Part shown: positions 1 to 7,946 of the stretch, piece after piece
Position numbering within the stretch: position 1 is the stretch's first letter
How the letters are laid out: each line of letters opens with the position of its first letter
Source of the DNA: SKUL01 sp964487545
Lineage (GTDB): Bacteria > Bacteroidota > Bacteroidia > Flavobacteriales_D > SKUL01
Direction: 5' to 3'
DNA: 51,629 nucleotides
NCBI GenBank assembly: GCA_964487545.1
Contig: CAZARI010000021.1
Coordinates: forward strand, 1 to 51,629
Made by a program: the position numbers and the translations under genes
Notes under the pieces: model-generated
The model's input: only the letters and a program-made list of their open reading frames with translations
What the model was told of the DNA's origin: nothing
Databases searched by the model: none

Positions 1-2660
1 ACGGTGTATTCTACCGCAGCGTTGGTGTTGTTCTCAAACACGTGCGTGTGTTCGGCCTCAATGGCTTCTGACGAAGTGCCATCCCCATACACCCACACAT
101 AACTGTGTGCATTGAGCGAGAGGTTTTGAAAAGTGACCTCGAGCGGTGAACATCCCGACAAAACTGAAGTCTGCATTTGCGAAAGCGGTGCAGGTGTGAC
201 GTAAATTTCAGCATAGGCAGTATCTACACATCCAAATGCCGACATTCCGATCATCTGGGTGGTATAGGACACCGGCTGGTTGGTATTATTTACAAAGGTA
301 TGACTCGGCGCTTGACCATTTCCAACGGCACCATCACCAAAATCCCAGTCGAGCTGAACGGCACCGAGCACTCCAGGAAACTGAACAAAAAACGGACTAC
401 AACCAGAATCGCTTGGAACGGTAAAATCGAAGATTGGTTCGGGATAAGCGGTAATGGTGGTGTATGCCGTATCATTGCAACCCGTAGCGGAAATGGCCAC
501 CAACTGAACCAAATAATTCTCTACAAACAGACCAGTATTGGTAAAGGTATGCTCCGGGTTTTCTTCTGTTGACACCGGAGAGCCATCGCCAAAGTCCCAT
601 TCATAGGCTACCGCACCGAGAGAGTTGTTGATAAACGTAGCGTCAAAAGGCGTACACCCCGGTTCACTTTGTGCGGAGAATTGCGCTACAGCTCCGGGAA
701 GCACTGTGATGGTATCGGTGATCACATCTGCGCAGCCAAATTCTGTAAGCGCCGTTAACGCCACCACATACTCGACCACTTCGGTGGTTGGATTGGTGAA
801 AATATGCGACGGAGAAGCTTCATTGCTGATCGTACCATCACCAAATTCCCACAGATATGAAAATGCTCCCGCTGATTGATTGGTGAACTGAATGCTCACC
901 GGACCGCAATCTTCGTAAATATCAGCAGAAAAACCTGCCAGGGGTGCCGGTTCAACTTCAATTTCAAAAGTATCGATGGCCGAGCAGTACGGTGTTCCAA
1001 CCTCAAGAGTAATGGTATACGTACCAGTTGTGGGAAATACGTGTGTGGCCACTTCATCATTGCTGGTAGCACCTCCGCCAAAATCCCAGTTCCACCAAAC
1101 AATTTGATCGCCAGGACCTGCTACCGACTGATCAGTAAAAACGGCCTCGGCTCCTTGGCAAACATTTTCAGGCACAAATCCAACTATGGGAGTTTGGTGA
1201 ACAAAAACATCGAGGTGGTTGGTGTTGCTGCAACCGTTGGCGGAAGAAACGGTGAGCGAAGCGGTATAGGCACCTGGTTCGTTGAAATATTGGGTAGGTG
1301 GATTGGGAAGGCTGCTCGTTTGGCCGGAGGGCAGCACCCACTCCCAGGATTGAACAAATCCAATCGATCCGTCAGAAAAGTTTACCGCCAGCGAATCACA
1401 GGCTGCTGGATTATCGGCCAAAATAATTGCTTCGGGAGCCGGCAGCACCACCACCGGAACACTTGCAGTATCCGCACAACTTCCTGTTGCCCCGTTAATG
1501 GACGCAACTAAAAGTACCTCATAAGTGCCGGGAGAATTGAAGGTACGCGATATGTCTCCACTGCCTGAGTTAATCCAGCCTCCGCTTCCAAAATACCACG
1601 AAAAAGTATTGGCGTTGTCAGACGATGCGTTGGTGAAAACAACCGTTTCGCCAGCGCAAATGGTATCGGCACTTGCGGTAAAATCAGCCGTTGGTGGAGC
1701 CACAATTTCAACTTCGATATAGGTGGTGTCCTGACCGCAAAAATTACTATCAACGAGCATGACTTCATAGGTGCCGATGCCTGGATAAGAAATGGTTCGT
1801 GGCAGGGTCGGCGGCCACGGAGTCCAGTCGATAATTGAATCCTGACCGGTTCCCCAGTAATCGCCAAAATTCCAATATTCCTGTCGCTGAAAAATATTCC
1901 CCTGAAACAGACAGTTTCGTTCTGTAGTGTTGGTAAAGGTAAAGGTGGTGTCGGGATAGCACTGCACCAGGGCCGATGGGGTGATGGCGGCGTCGTCCAG
2001 ATCCCAGATGCGAATCGGGTTAAAGGTAGCCTGACTCGGTCCGCCCTGAACAGTGTTACAACTATTTTCGGCGGTTAAGGTCACCACCGTTTCACAGTCA
2101 ACGGTGCCTTTTTCGTACAGGTGGCCAATGGTCTGGCCCCAGTTGGTATGATCAAAAACCTGCGGTGGACTGCCATCTCCAAAATCCCAAGTAAAGACAG
2201 TGGTGGATGACACATTGGTGCTCGAATTGATAAACTCCAGTTCTTTGGGTGCACAGGCCTGCGTAAGACCACCTACCGGAATCTGGATAGATGCGCTGGA
2301 GGCTTCTTCCATCACTAATGTGCCGATGATGACGCAGCCACTTTCGACTTCCGTGAAGGTGACGGTAAAAATATCCACCACCTGTGAATACATGTGGCCG
2401 ATCATTTCGCCGGGAATCAACCCCGAACCCGTTTGAATGGGTGAACCATCTCCCCAATCCACCTCCCATTCTCCAATCACATTTGGCGACTGGAGATTCA
2501 GCGTATAATTATTTCCGGAGCAAGAATACCAGTAAGGATTTTCTACTGCTGCACCATCGTAATCAAATAGCACAGGACACTGCGCTTTGGATTCCAACAC
2601 CATACCAAAACAACACACTGCGCACCCGATCAGATATTGGATTATTTTTGATGCATTCAT
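1..2660 (-). CDS. Large PKD-repeat secreted/surface protein, 3' end outside window
   Basis: An open minus-strand frame runs without a stop from an ATG at 2660 to the left edge, giving at least 886 residues with the C-terminus missing. The N-terminus is a signal peptide of about 27 residues ending in SKAQ before CPVLF. The rest is a chain of about ten PKD/Ig-like repeats of 75-95 residues. Their signature is visible as WGDGSP, WDFGDGSP, WNFGD, WDFGGG, WEFGDGT, WDFGDGS, WDFGDGA and VYGDGT, each with two spaced cysteines in most repeats. PKD repeats are beta-sandwich modules common in secreted Bacteroidota adhesins and T9SS cargo. No catalytic domain is seen in the visible part. A T9SS sorting domain would be expected in the missing C-terminus; this is inference. 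The gene is 163 bases downstream of the di-heme gene and may be transcribed separately. Confidence 0.85.
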   Translation of the reverse strand, partial: MNASKIIQYLIGCAVCCFGMVLESKAQCPVLFDYDGAAVENPYWYSCSGNNYTLNLQSPNVIGEWEVDWGDGSPIQTGSGLIPGEMIGHMYSQVVDIFTVTFTEVESGCVIIGTLVMEEASSASIQIPVGGLTQACAPKELEFINSSTNVSSTTVFTWDFGDGSPPQVFDHTNWGQTIGHLYEKGTVDCETVVTLTAENSCNTVQGGPSQATFNPIRIWDLDDAAITPSALVQCYPDTTFTFTNTTERNCLFQGNIFQRQEYWNFGDYWGTGQDSIIDWTPWPPTLPRTISYPGIGTYEVMLVDSNFCGQDTTYIEVEIVAPPTADFTASADTICAGETVVFTNASSDNANTFSWYFGSGGWINSGSGDISRTFNSPGTYEVLLVASINGATGSCADTASVPVVVLPAPEAIILADNPAACDSLAVNFSDGSIGFVQSWEWVLPSGQTSSLPNPPTQYFNEPGAYTASLTVSSANGCSNTNHLDVFVHQTPIVGFVPENVCQGAEAVFTDQSVAGPGDQIVWWNWDFGGGATSNDEVATHVFPTTGTYTITLEVGTPYCSAIDTFEIEVEPAPLAGFSADIYEDCGPVSIQFTNQSAGAFSYLWEFGDGTISNEASPSHIFTNPTTEVVEYVVALTALTEFGCADVITDTITVLPGAVAQFSAQSEPGCTPFDATFINNSLGAVAYEWDFGDGSPVSTEENPEHTFTNTGLFVENYLVQLVAISATGCNDTAYTTITAYPEPIFDFTVPSDSGCSPFFVQFPGVLGAVQLDWDFGDGAVGNGQAPSHTFVNNTNQPVSYTTQMIGMSAFGCVDTAYAEIYVTPAPLSQMQTSVLSGCSPLEVTFQNLSLNAHSYVWVYGDGTSSEAIEAEHTHVFENNTNAAVEYT

Positions 2661-2807
2661 AAAGCCGTTTACGCGAAATGAGGCCAAATTGTTTGCTGAA
2701 AAGACCCTGTACTGTTCCAATTCGACAAAGTAATAAATATACTATACCCAGACCAATATTTGAAACACAAAGCGGCTTTTGCTTGCCCAGGACTGCTTTT
2801 TTAAAAC

Positions 2808-2823
2808 GACCGTAACGACGGCC
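2808..2823 (-). terminator. Weak hairpin after the di-heme gene
   Basis: Just after the TAG stop of the minus-strand di-heme gene there is a six-pair stem (one G-U) with a four-base loop, followed on the minus strand by G, TTTT and an A run. It could end the metal-island transcript ahead of the PKD gene, but the U tract is short. Confidence 0.3.
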
Positions 2824-3966
2824 CTAGTGCGGATTGGAAAATGCCGGATTGGTGATAAACTCTTCATCGCTGAGCATGTGTAAGAACTCAACCAAATCTG
2901 CTTTACTTTGTTCACTCAGTTGTAACCCTCCTTGGGTGTATTTCATAAAGGGATCGATGGTGGGTGATGGATGACCTCCTGTGTTATAGTGCTCAATCAC
3001 TTCTTCGAGCGAAGTGAAGCGGCCGTCGTGCATGTATGGCGCAGTATATCCAATATTTCGGAGGGTTGGTGTTTTAAAGTGTCCCAAATGCTGTGGATTA
3101 CCCGTAACGGCATACGCTCCCTGATCGGTGAAATCACTGTCCAATCCGTTGTTGTGCAATTGATGATCAGTGTAAAAGGTAAACGAACCACCGTGACAGT
3201 GAAAGCAGTCGCCCCCCCACTGGCCACCCATTCCATCAGCAGGATCTCCACCTTCGCTTTGAAAAAGCACGTAGCCATTATACTGCGAAGGGGAAAAGTC
3301 TTCGGGTCCATAGAGAATCCGGTCGATTGGCGCATTGAACGACACCATGGTGCGCATAAACTGCGCTAACGCCTTGGAAATGCGCAAAGAATCGACACAT
3401 GATGAGCCAAATGCAGCGTCGAACAGTGGCGTATACTTCGGGTTATTTTTTAATTTATTGACCACATTTCCAGTTGCTTCACCCATTTCAATCGGATCAA
3501 GAATTGGATGAAACACCTGCGCTTCGAGCGTGGTTGCCCGACCGTCCCAAAAGTAAAAACTGGCCCAGCCAATATTGGTCAGCGACATGGATTGCCGGAT
3601 GCCCACTGCACCGCCAACGCCAACGCTGAATGTGTTGGGATCGGAAAAGCCAGATTCAGGAGCGTGACAACTTCCACAAGAAACCGTACCATCGACCGAC
3701 AAATCAGGTTCCCAAAACAAGAATCTACCCAACTCAACGCCTTCTACGGTAATCGGATTATCAGTAGGAATTGGCATGGGCGGGACAAAGGCGGGAAGAT
3801 CAAGAGAATATGGCGTAGTTTCGCTAAAATCAGGAGTGGGACAAGATGCTGTCGGAAGGCCGCCCGGTGGTGTTTGGTGATGCAAAGGAGCTGGATCTTC
3901 TTTCTTGCACGAGTAGATGACCAACCCACAGATAATCAACATCGATATGTACTTCATCCACTTCAC
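2824..3966 (-). CDS. Di-heme cytochrome c peroxidase/MauG-family lipoprotein (first copy)
   Basis: This 380-residue protein belongs to the di-heme bacterial cytochrome c peroxidase/MauG superfamily. It has a lipoprotein signal peptide with the lipid cysteine at about C20, so it should be anchored in the periplasm or outer membrane. Two heme-attachment motifs are visible: CGSCH at 97-101 and CFHCH at 253-257. FWDGRATTLE (about 139-148) and YMHDGRFTSLEEVIEHY (C-terminal) are hallmark sequences of the family. Family members reduce peroxide or oxidise a partner protein residue. The chosen start is a GTG whose last two bases lie in the TGA of the upstream di-heme gene (GTGA overlap); an ATG at 3957 gives an equally good signal peptide. 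The context next to MbnP suggests an MbnH-like or accessory peroxidase role rather than general peroxide defence. Confidence 0.88.
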   Translation of the reverse strand: MKWMKYISMLIICGLVIYSCKKEDPAPLHHQTPPGGLPTASCPTPDFSETTPYSLDLPAFVPPMPIPTDNPITVEGVELGRFLFWEPDLSVDGTVSCGSCHAPESGFSDPNTFSVGVGGAVGIRQSMSLTNIGWASFYFWDGRATTLEAQVFHPILDPIEMGEATGNVVNKLKNNPKYTPLFDAAFGSSCVDSLRISKALAQFMRTMVSFNAPIDRILYGPEDFSPSQYNGYVLFQSEGGDPADGMGGQWGGDCFHCHGGSFTFYTDHQLHNNGLDSDFTDQGAYAVTGNPQHLGHFKTPTLRNIGYTAPYMHDGRFTSLEEVIEHYNTGGHPSPTIDPFMKYTQGGLQLSEQSKADLVEFLHMLSDEEFITNPAFSNPH

Positions 3967-4979
3967 GGCCTGTGATCGGGGTTATTCAAAAACGTTTCAT
4001 CTGTCAGCGAATGCAAAAACGATATCAAGTCAGCTTTTTCCTGCTCTGTTAAGTTGAGCGGCTTGATCAGTTCGTCCTGATTGGCGTGCCCTACTCCACC
4101 GGAATTAAAATGTTCGATCACCTCTTTGAGGGTTGCCATACTTCCGTTGTGCATATACGGCGCAGTTACAGCAATATTGCGCAACGAAGGTACTTTAAAT
4201 TTGCCGAAATCACCGGGGTTAGCTGTGAGCCGGCCCCGCCCAGGGTCATCGTAAACTTCGTACAACCCGATGTTGGCAAAGGCTTCATTGGTAAATAAAA
4301 ATCCGCTGTGACAGGATGAACAATTGGTTTGGCTGCCAAAGAACAACTCCTTGCCGCGTTTTTCGGCTTCGGTTAGTGTGTTCTCTTTTCCCTGAAAATA
4401 ATATTCATCGAATCGGGAGTTTCCGCTGATGAGCGTGCGTTGAAACGCCGCAAGTGCCTTGAGCAGCGAAAGTTCTGTTGGTGGTGTGTTATATGCCCTT
4501 CGAAATTGTTCTACATAATGTTCGTTTGCACCGAGTCGCAGCACGATTTCCTGCAGATTGAAATTCATTTCGTGTTCTTCGGTGATGGGGGCAAGCGCTG
4601 CCAACTCAAGCGAAGTGACCCCTCCTTCTGCGAATAAACCCTGCTGATAAGCGACGTTGGCCAATGAGGGTGCATTACGTAATCCAACAGACTGGTTTAC
4701 ACCAATACTAATTGAATTAGCCTCTGCAAAAGCAAGCTCAGGTTTGTGGCAACTGCCGCAAGAAATGGTGTTGTCTACAGAGAGCAGCGGATCGAAAAAC
4801 AATCGCTTACCGAGGGTCACCCGGCTGGCTGTAAGTTGGTTCTCTTGAGGAACCACCGGTGGTGGAAATCCGACAGGGATATCCAACTGAAACGTAGACT
4901 GCACCTCGGGAGCTAAATATTCGTTGCGTTTGCAGGCCACCGCAAAAATGAAAAGCAATATGACTCCCGCCCATCTCAC
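3963..4979 (-). CDS. Di-heme peroxidase/MbnH-like lipoprotein (second copy, next to MbnP)
   Basis: This 338-residue di-heme enzyme is related to MauG, MbnH and bacterial cytochrome c peroxidases. It has a short lipoprotein signal with lipid cysteine C16 and heme motifs CGSCH at 74-78 and CSSCH at 220-224. The C-terminal hallmark PYMHNGSMATLKEVIEHF is present. It starts at a GTG overlapping the TGA stop of the MbnP gene (GTGA), and no in-frame ATG would keep the signal peptide, so the GTG start is well supported. In characterised methanotroph systems MbnH is a di-heme enzyme that converts a tryptophan of its partner MbnP to kynurenine, creating a copper site. Immediate coupling to an MbnP-family gene supports the same partnership here. 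That this copy, rather than the downstream one, is the MbnH equivalent is inferred from adjacency only. Confidence 0.87.
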   Translation of the reverse strand: MRWAGVILLFIFAVACKRNEYLAPEVQSTFQLDIPVGFPPPVVPQENQLTASRVTLGKRLFFDPLLSVDNTISCGSCHKPELAFAEANSISIGVNQSVGLRNAPSLANVAYQQGLFAEGGVTSLELAALAPITEEHEMNFNLQEIVLRLGANEHYVEQFRRAYNTPPTELSLLKALAAFQRTLISGNSRFDEYYFQGKENTLTEAEKRGKELFFGSQTNCSSCHSGFLFTNEAFANIGLYEVYDDPGRGRLTANPGDFGKFKVPSLRNIAVTAPYMHNGSMATLKEVIEHFNSGGVGHANQDELIKPLNLTEQEKADLISFLHSLTDETFLNNPDHRP

Positions 4980-5749
4980 TGGCGAAAGGATACCGAGTGT
5001 TGGATATTATCGCTGATCTGAAGTCCTAACGGTTGATTGGGGGCATGCGCTTGATTCTGTACGGAGATATCGATTGTGTCTGTATCGTTGTAAAAAAACC
5101 GATCAATCTGAAAGTCGAGCCAGGCCGTTGTAGATTCTTCAGAAAGCGTGAAATCGATATTCTCGAACACCACTTCACGGTATGCATCATCGCCTCCGGT
5201 ATGAAACGAATATCCGTCAATCATCGGTTCGGTAGACTGCGTGTCGGTGTCGTATTTGCCGTCGAACACCACAAAGCGGTAGCCTCCAGCCCAACTCCAA
5301 AACATGTTATTCGAATTGCTCAACGGGTGATCGTGATCAAAGAGGGCAATATTAAAACTGCCCTCATTCTGCGGGCTGTTCAGATCCGGCGCCACCCCAA
5401 TTCCAAAACCAATTTTGGAATAGTTTCCCGCCCCGAGATGGTCAACTATGAGTGTATTGGCACCGCTGGTCAGATTAAAAAACGCCACGTCGGTTAGATT
5501 TACCGTATCACCCTCCTGATCAACCAAAAACAAGTGACTGAGGTAGAGTTTAAAATCGCTCACATTTAAGCGATATCCCGACACGTTGTGATAAGTGGGG
5601 CCAAATTCCAGCGGCTGGTCACCAAAAAACGCTGAAACCTTCAGATGTAAGCTGGTCTCGCTTGTTGGTGGATCGGGTTTGTTTTTCTTACAACCCGCAA
5701 ATACACTTAACAACAGCAGCATTCCTACTGCGAAAATCAAGTTTTTCAT
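4976..5749 (-). CDS. MbnP-family lipoprotein, probable copper-binding partner of the di-heme enzyme
   Basis: This 257-residue lipoprotein resembles the MbnP family. The start was placed at the ATG at 5749 because it gives a proper signal (MKNLIFAVGMLLLLSVFAGC, lipid cysteine C20); a longer frame reaches 5806 but its extra residues spoil the signal. Family-like features are an N-terminal strand region (LHLKVSAFFGDQPLEFG), the YRLNVSDFKLYLSHLFL segment, GFGIGVAPDLN, the tryptophan motif MFWSWAGGYRF (W151, W153) and the SFHTGG motif (H183). In MbnP a tryptophan is oxidised to kynurenine by MbnH and contributes to copper binding; W151 or W153 are the obvious candidates here, as inference. It heads a translationally coupled trio with the two di-heme enzymes. 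A 212-base gap separates it from the His-rich lipoprotein upstream. Confidence 0.82.
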   Translation of the reverse strand: MKNLIFAVGMLLLLSVFAGCKKNKPDPPTSETSLHLKVSAFFGDQPLEFGPTYHNVSGYRLNVSDFKLYLSHLFLVDQEGDTVNLTDVAFFNLTSGANTLIVDHLGAGNYSKIGFGIGVAPDLNSPQNEGSFNIALFDHDHPLSNSNNMFWSWAGGYRFVVFDGKYDTDTQSTEPMIDGYSFHTGGDDAYREVVFENIDFTLSEESTTAWLDFQIDRFFYNDTDTIDISVQNQAHAPNQPLGLQISDNIQHSVSFRQ

Positions 5750-5961
5750 TTTTTCACTATCTACTGTTAAACACATTATTAACTTATGACGATACGGCGA
5801 CCGCACAGATGACTCCCTTTTTCGAAGCGCGCATCAGATAATCTGCCATTATCGCAATCCCGACGAAATAGAAAGGTCTTTTTAATCTCCATTTCCACCT
5901 ATGTACGGCGTCATGGTCAGGCCGATTGCAACGCACGTCGCCCCAATATACCAAACATTCA

Positions 5962-6420
5962 TTATTCTGGGTGGCAGTGAAAATTCACGGTTTTCACCAT
6001 CTCATTGCCATCGTGATCCATTGCTACACGAATGGTCAATTGCATATCAGAATGGATAGTGACATTGTTGGTCCATTCTTCCGAAATATCAAACTGTGTA
6101 CTGTGCACGTGTTCGTGCTTGTGGAACACCGTATCGGCGGGTTCAGCACTGGTGTTTACCAAATCCAGTGTCCAGCCGTGCATGGTTTGATCGCTAACAG
6201 CGGTTGCTTTAATGCTCACCGTTTCTCCCTGGTCAAAATTATGCTGCGAAGGTTTTGAAATGGTGAGCGAAGGTTCGAGATACTCGCACGAACCGTCATC
6301 CTTTTTGGCGTCAGGATGATAATTCAGGGCAGCAGGATCTTTACACCCTTCCTTTCCGCACGACACCAACAAAAGTGTGATAATTGCGATGATTGATATA
6401 TAAAATATTTTGGTTTTCAT
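5962..6420 (-). CDS. His-rich lipoprotein of the metal island
   Basis: This 152-residue lipoprotein has a signal ending LLLVSC with lipid cysteine C21. Just behind it is a small cysteine module, CKDPAALNYHPDAKKDDGSC, a repeat type found in many Bacteroidota secreted proteins. The remainder is a predicted beta-sandwich containing an unusual histidine cluster, HKHEHVH at about 100-106, further histidines at H60 and H81, and HCHPE at the very C-terminus. This suggests metal binding. I do not recognise a named family with confidence. It lies two bases downstream of the outer-membrane CDICGC protein and is clearly in its operon. The position upstream of MbnP suggests it binds or passes a metal such as copper at the outer membrane; this is inference from composition and context. 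Confidence 0.75.
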   Translation of the reverse strand: MKTKIFYISIIAIITLLLVSCGKEGCKDPAALNYHPDAKKDDGSCEYLEPSLTISKPSQHNFDQGETVSIKATAVSDQTMHGWTLDLVNTSAEPADTVFHKHEHVHSTQFDISEEWTNNVTIHSDMQLTIRVAMDHDGNEMVKTVNFHCHPE

Positions 6421-6422
6421 GG

Positions 6423-7382
6423 TTATAACTGTTTTCGATTAAATAAATAGATCACTCCGGCGCTGAAGCGCCATTTGTTTTGAACGTAACCTGTAGCAAA
6501 CTCCTGAGATACGGGCAAATCTGCACGCAAATTAAAGCCGATCCGTTTGAGGTAGCCATCCAGTCCTACAGAAGTATATATAAAGTGACCTCCTGAGAAC
6601 TCGTTCCATTCGCGACGACTTTGGTTGCTGTAATCTTTTCCGAACATTTCCACCCGAACACCAACCTGTGGGATCAGCTCAATGCCGGCCGATTCCAGAG
6701 AAAACACCCGCAGAAAATCGAGCGTTCCAGAAACCGATTGGCCAAATTGATAGCGCAATTTGTTCGGGGTATTATATCGGTACGATGCATTGACATTTAC
6801 ACCCCACTCGTTCCACTGCAAGCGATAATTGGAGATCAACGAGAAGTCCCATGCACCGGTTCCCATCTGCATGTTAGGCAAAACGATACCGCGTTCAGCA
6901 TCGATGAGGCCGTAATCCCCAGTGGGTGCTTTGGCGCCTGCTCCTATCAGCCAATTGTGACTAATACCAGCGTTCATCGCTGGGTTTTCGGTACGCAAAA
7001 TAACCACATTCAAAAGCGCACTGACATCCCCCAACCCCGAGTTCGACGTTCGCTTTATTGGCTGTTCGCTATGATGCTGTTCGAGCACATAATGATTGTA
7101 TGGCACAAAACCGAACAACTCGATGCGCGGTGAAATGGAAACCCTGCCCCAAAGCTCGGCGGTTGAGAAGTGATCGTACGACCACTCGCGGGCCCCCGGT
7201 GTAAACTGCGATGGATGTTCGCTGTTAAATTGCCTGTAGTGATACCGCACACCAACAAAGTGCGACGACAGGCCGGGTAGCAAACCCAAACTCAGACCCT
7301 GAGCTGAGCAGCCACAGATATCACAGGCATTGCCCGGAATTGCTACGAGCAACCCCAGAATGAATACACATATTCTTATCAT
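6423..7382 (-). CDS. Outer-membrane beta-barrel protein with N-terminal CDICGC motif
   Basis: This 319-residue protein has a signal peptide ending GNA, directly followed by CDICGCSAQG (C20, C23, C25). The rest has the alternating aromatic/polar pattern of an outer-membrane beta-barrel: repeated strands such as FVGVRYHYRQF, RVSISPRIELFGFVPYNHYV, GINVNASYRY-type segments, and a C-terminal strand ending in a barrel-like aromatic pattern (FSAGVIYLFNRKQL). Such CDICGC barrels occur in Bacteroidota and resemble transporter-like outer-membrane proteins, but their substrate is not established as far as I know. The exposed three-cysteine N-terminus could bind a soft metal such as Cu(I). It is separated by 80 bases from the Cys/His membrane protein upstream and by two bases from the His-rich lipoprotein downstream, so co-transcription is very likely. 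Confidence 0.78.
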   Translation of the reverse strand: MIRICVFILGLLVAIPGNACDICGCSAQGLSLGLLPGLSSHFVGVRYHYRQFNSEHPSQFTPGAREWSYDHFSTAELWGRVSISPRIELFGFVPYNHYVLEQHHSEQPIKRTSNSGLGDVSALLNVVILRTENPAMNAGISHNWLIGAGAKAPTGDYGLIDAERGIVLPNMQMGTGAWDFSLISNYRLQWNEWGVNVNASYRYNTPNKLRYQFGQSVSGTLDFLRVFSLESAGIELIPQVGVRVEMFGKDYSNQSRREWNEFSGGHFIYTSVGLDGYLKRIGFNLRADLPVSQEFATGYVQNKWRFSAGVIYLFNRKQL

Positions 7383-7462
7383 GGTGATGTTTTATCTGAT
7401 GAATAAATGAACTGCGCCAAATTCTGATGAATTCGGAAACACAGCTTGTAAAAAAAATAGCA

Positions 7463-7840
7463 TCAGATAAACCGTGGCGGAGGGAGATCAACTACACTGT
7501 AGCCGTTTTCTATAGCAGGTGTTTGGTCTGCTTTCTTGTCCAACCTGAACCGTTGGGTCAATAGGTCAACCCGATTCGCTTGATTTAAAAGGCAAACGTG
7601 TACGGTTCCAAATTTAAATTCGACAGGGGGAGCCTGCTCTCTTTCTTCGTGTTCATTGAGTTGTTTGCCCAGGTGACACTTTCCGTTGCACTTCATTTCG
7701 GGCGTGTCTTTATTCTCGCAAAACAGCTCAGTGATTTCAGACTGATTGGCCAGATAATGAATGTAAATTGCAGTATCGCTAAAAAGACCCGCAGCAAATA
7801 CCAACACGCACAAGGCCGATATAAACTGAACACGCATCAT
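7463..7840 (-). CDS. Small Cys/His-motif membrane protein (CENK...CNGKCHL)
   Basis: This 125-residue protein has one N-terminal hydrophobic segment (about residues 5-30), acting as membrane anchor or signal. It is followed by a compact motif with C41 (CENKDTPEMK), C51, C55 and H56 (CNGKCHLGKQL). The C-terminal half is hydrophilic and has no recognisable fold. The motif C-x9-C-x3-CH is a recurring Bacteroidota small-protein signature. CNGKCH is not a canonical CxxCH heme site because three residues separate the last two cysteines, so I favour metal or disulfide chemistry. It is the first gene of the probable metal-island transcript and is divergent from the helicase-nuclease gene. Function is otherwise unknown; an ATG one codon downstream could also be the start. 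Confidence 0.72.
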   Translation of the reverse strand: MMRVQFISALCVLVFAAGLFSDTAIYIHYLANQSEITELFCENKDTPEMKCNGKCHLGKQLNEHEEREQAPPVEFKFGTVHVCLLNQANRVDLLTQRFRLDKKADQTPAIENGYSVVDLPPPRFI

Positions 7841-7911
7841 CGCGATAAATGTACAAAAGTTTCTGTTTGTTTGGGCTTTCCTGCACGAGGCAAAAAACTG
7901 GAAAAAGCACG

Positions 7912-7942
7912 TTTGACAGTGTGACTTAATCCGGTATATTTA
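7912..7942 (+). promoter_or_regulatory. Bacteroidota-type promoter for the helicase-nuclease gene
   Basis: TTTG at 7912-7915, a 19-base spacer and TATATTTA at 7935-7942 match the Bacteroidota -33/-7 consensus (TTTG, TAnnTTTG) except for the last base. The -7 element ends four bases before the ATG at 7947, so the transcript would be leaderless or nearly so. Confidence 0.6.
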
Positions 7943-7946
7943 AACC

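Noticed and set aside
177..2662. Several plus-strand open frames at the left edge
   Set aside because: They are shadows of the long minus-strand PKD gene and show no protein-like composition.
5750..5806. A longer MbnP start at 5806
   Set aside because: The extra 19 residues are polar and would bury the lipoprotein signal.
7463..7840. Heme-binding assignment for the CNGKCH motif
   Set aside because: The spacing between the last two cysteines is three residues (C-N-G-K-C-H), not the CxxCH spacing.
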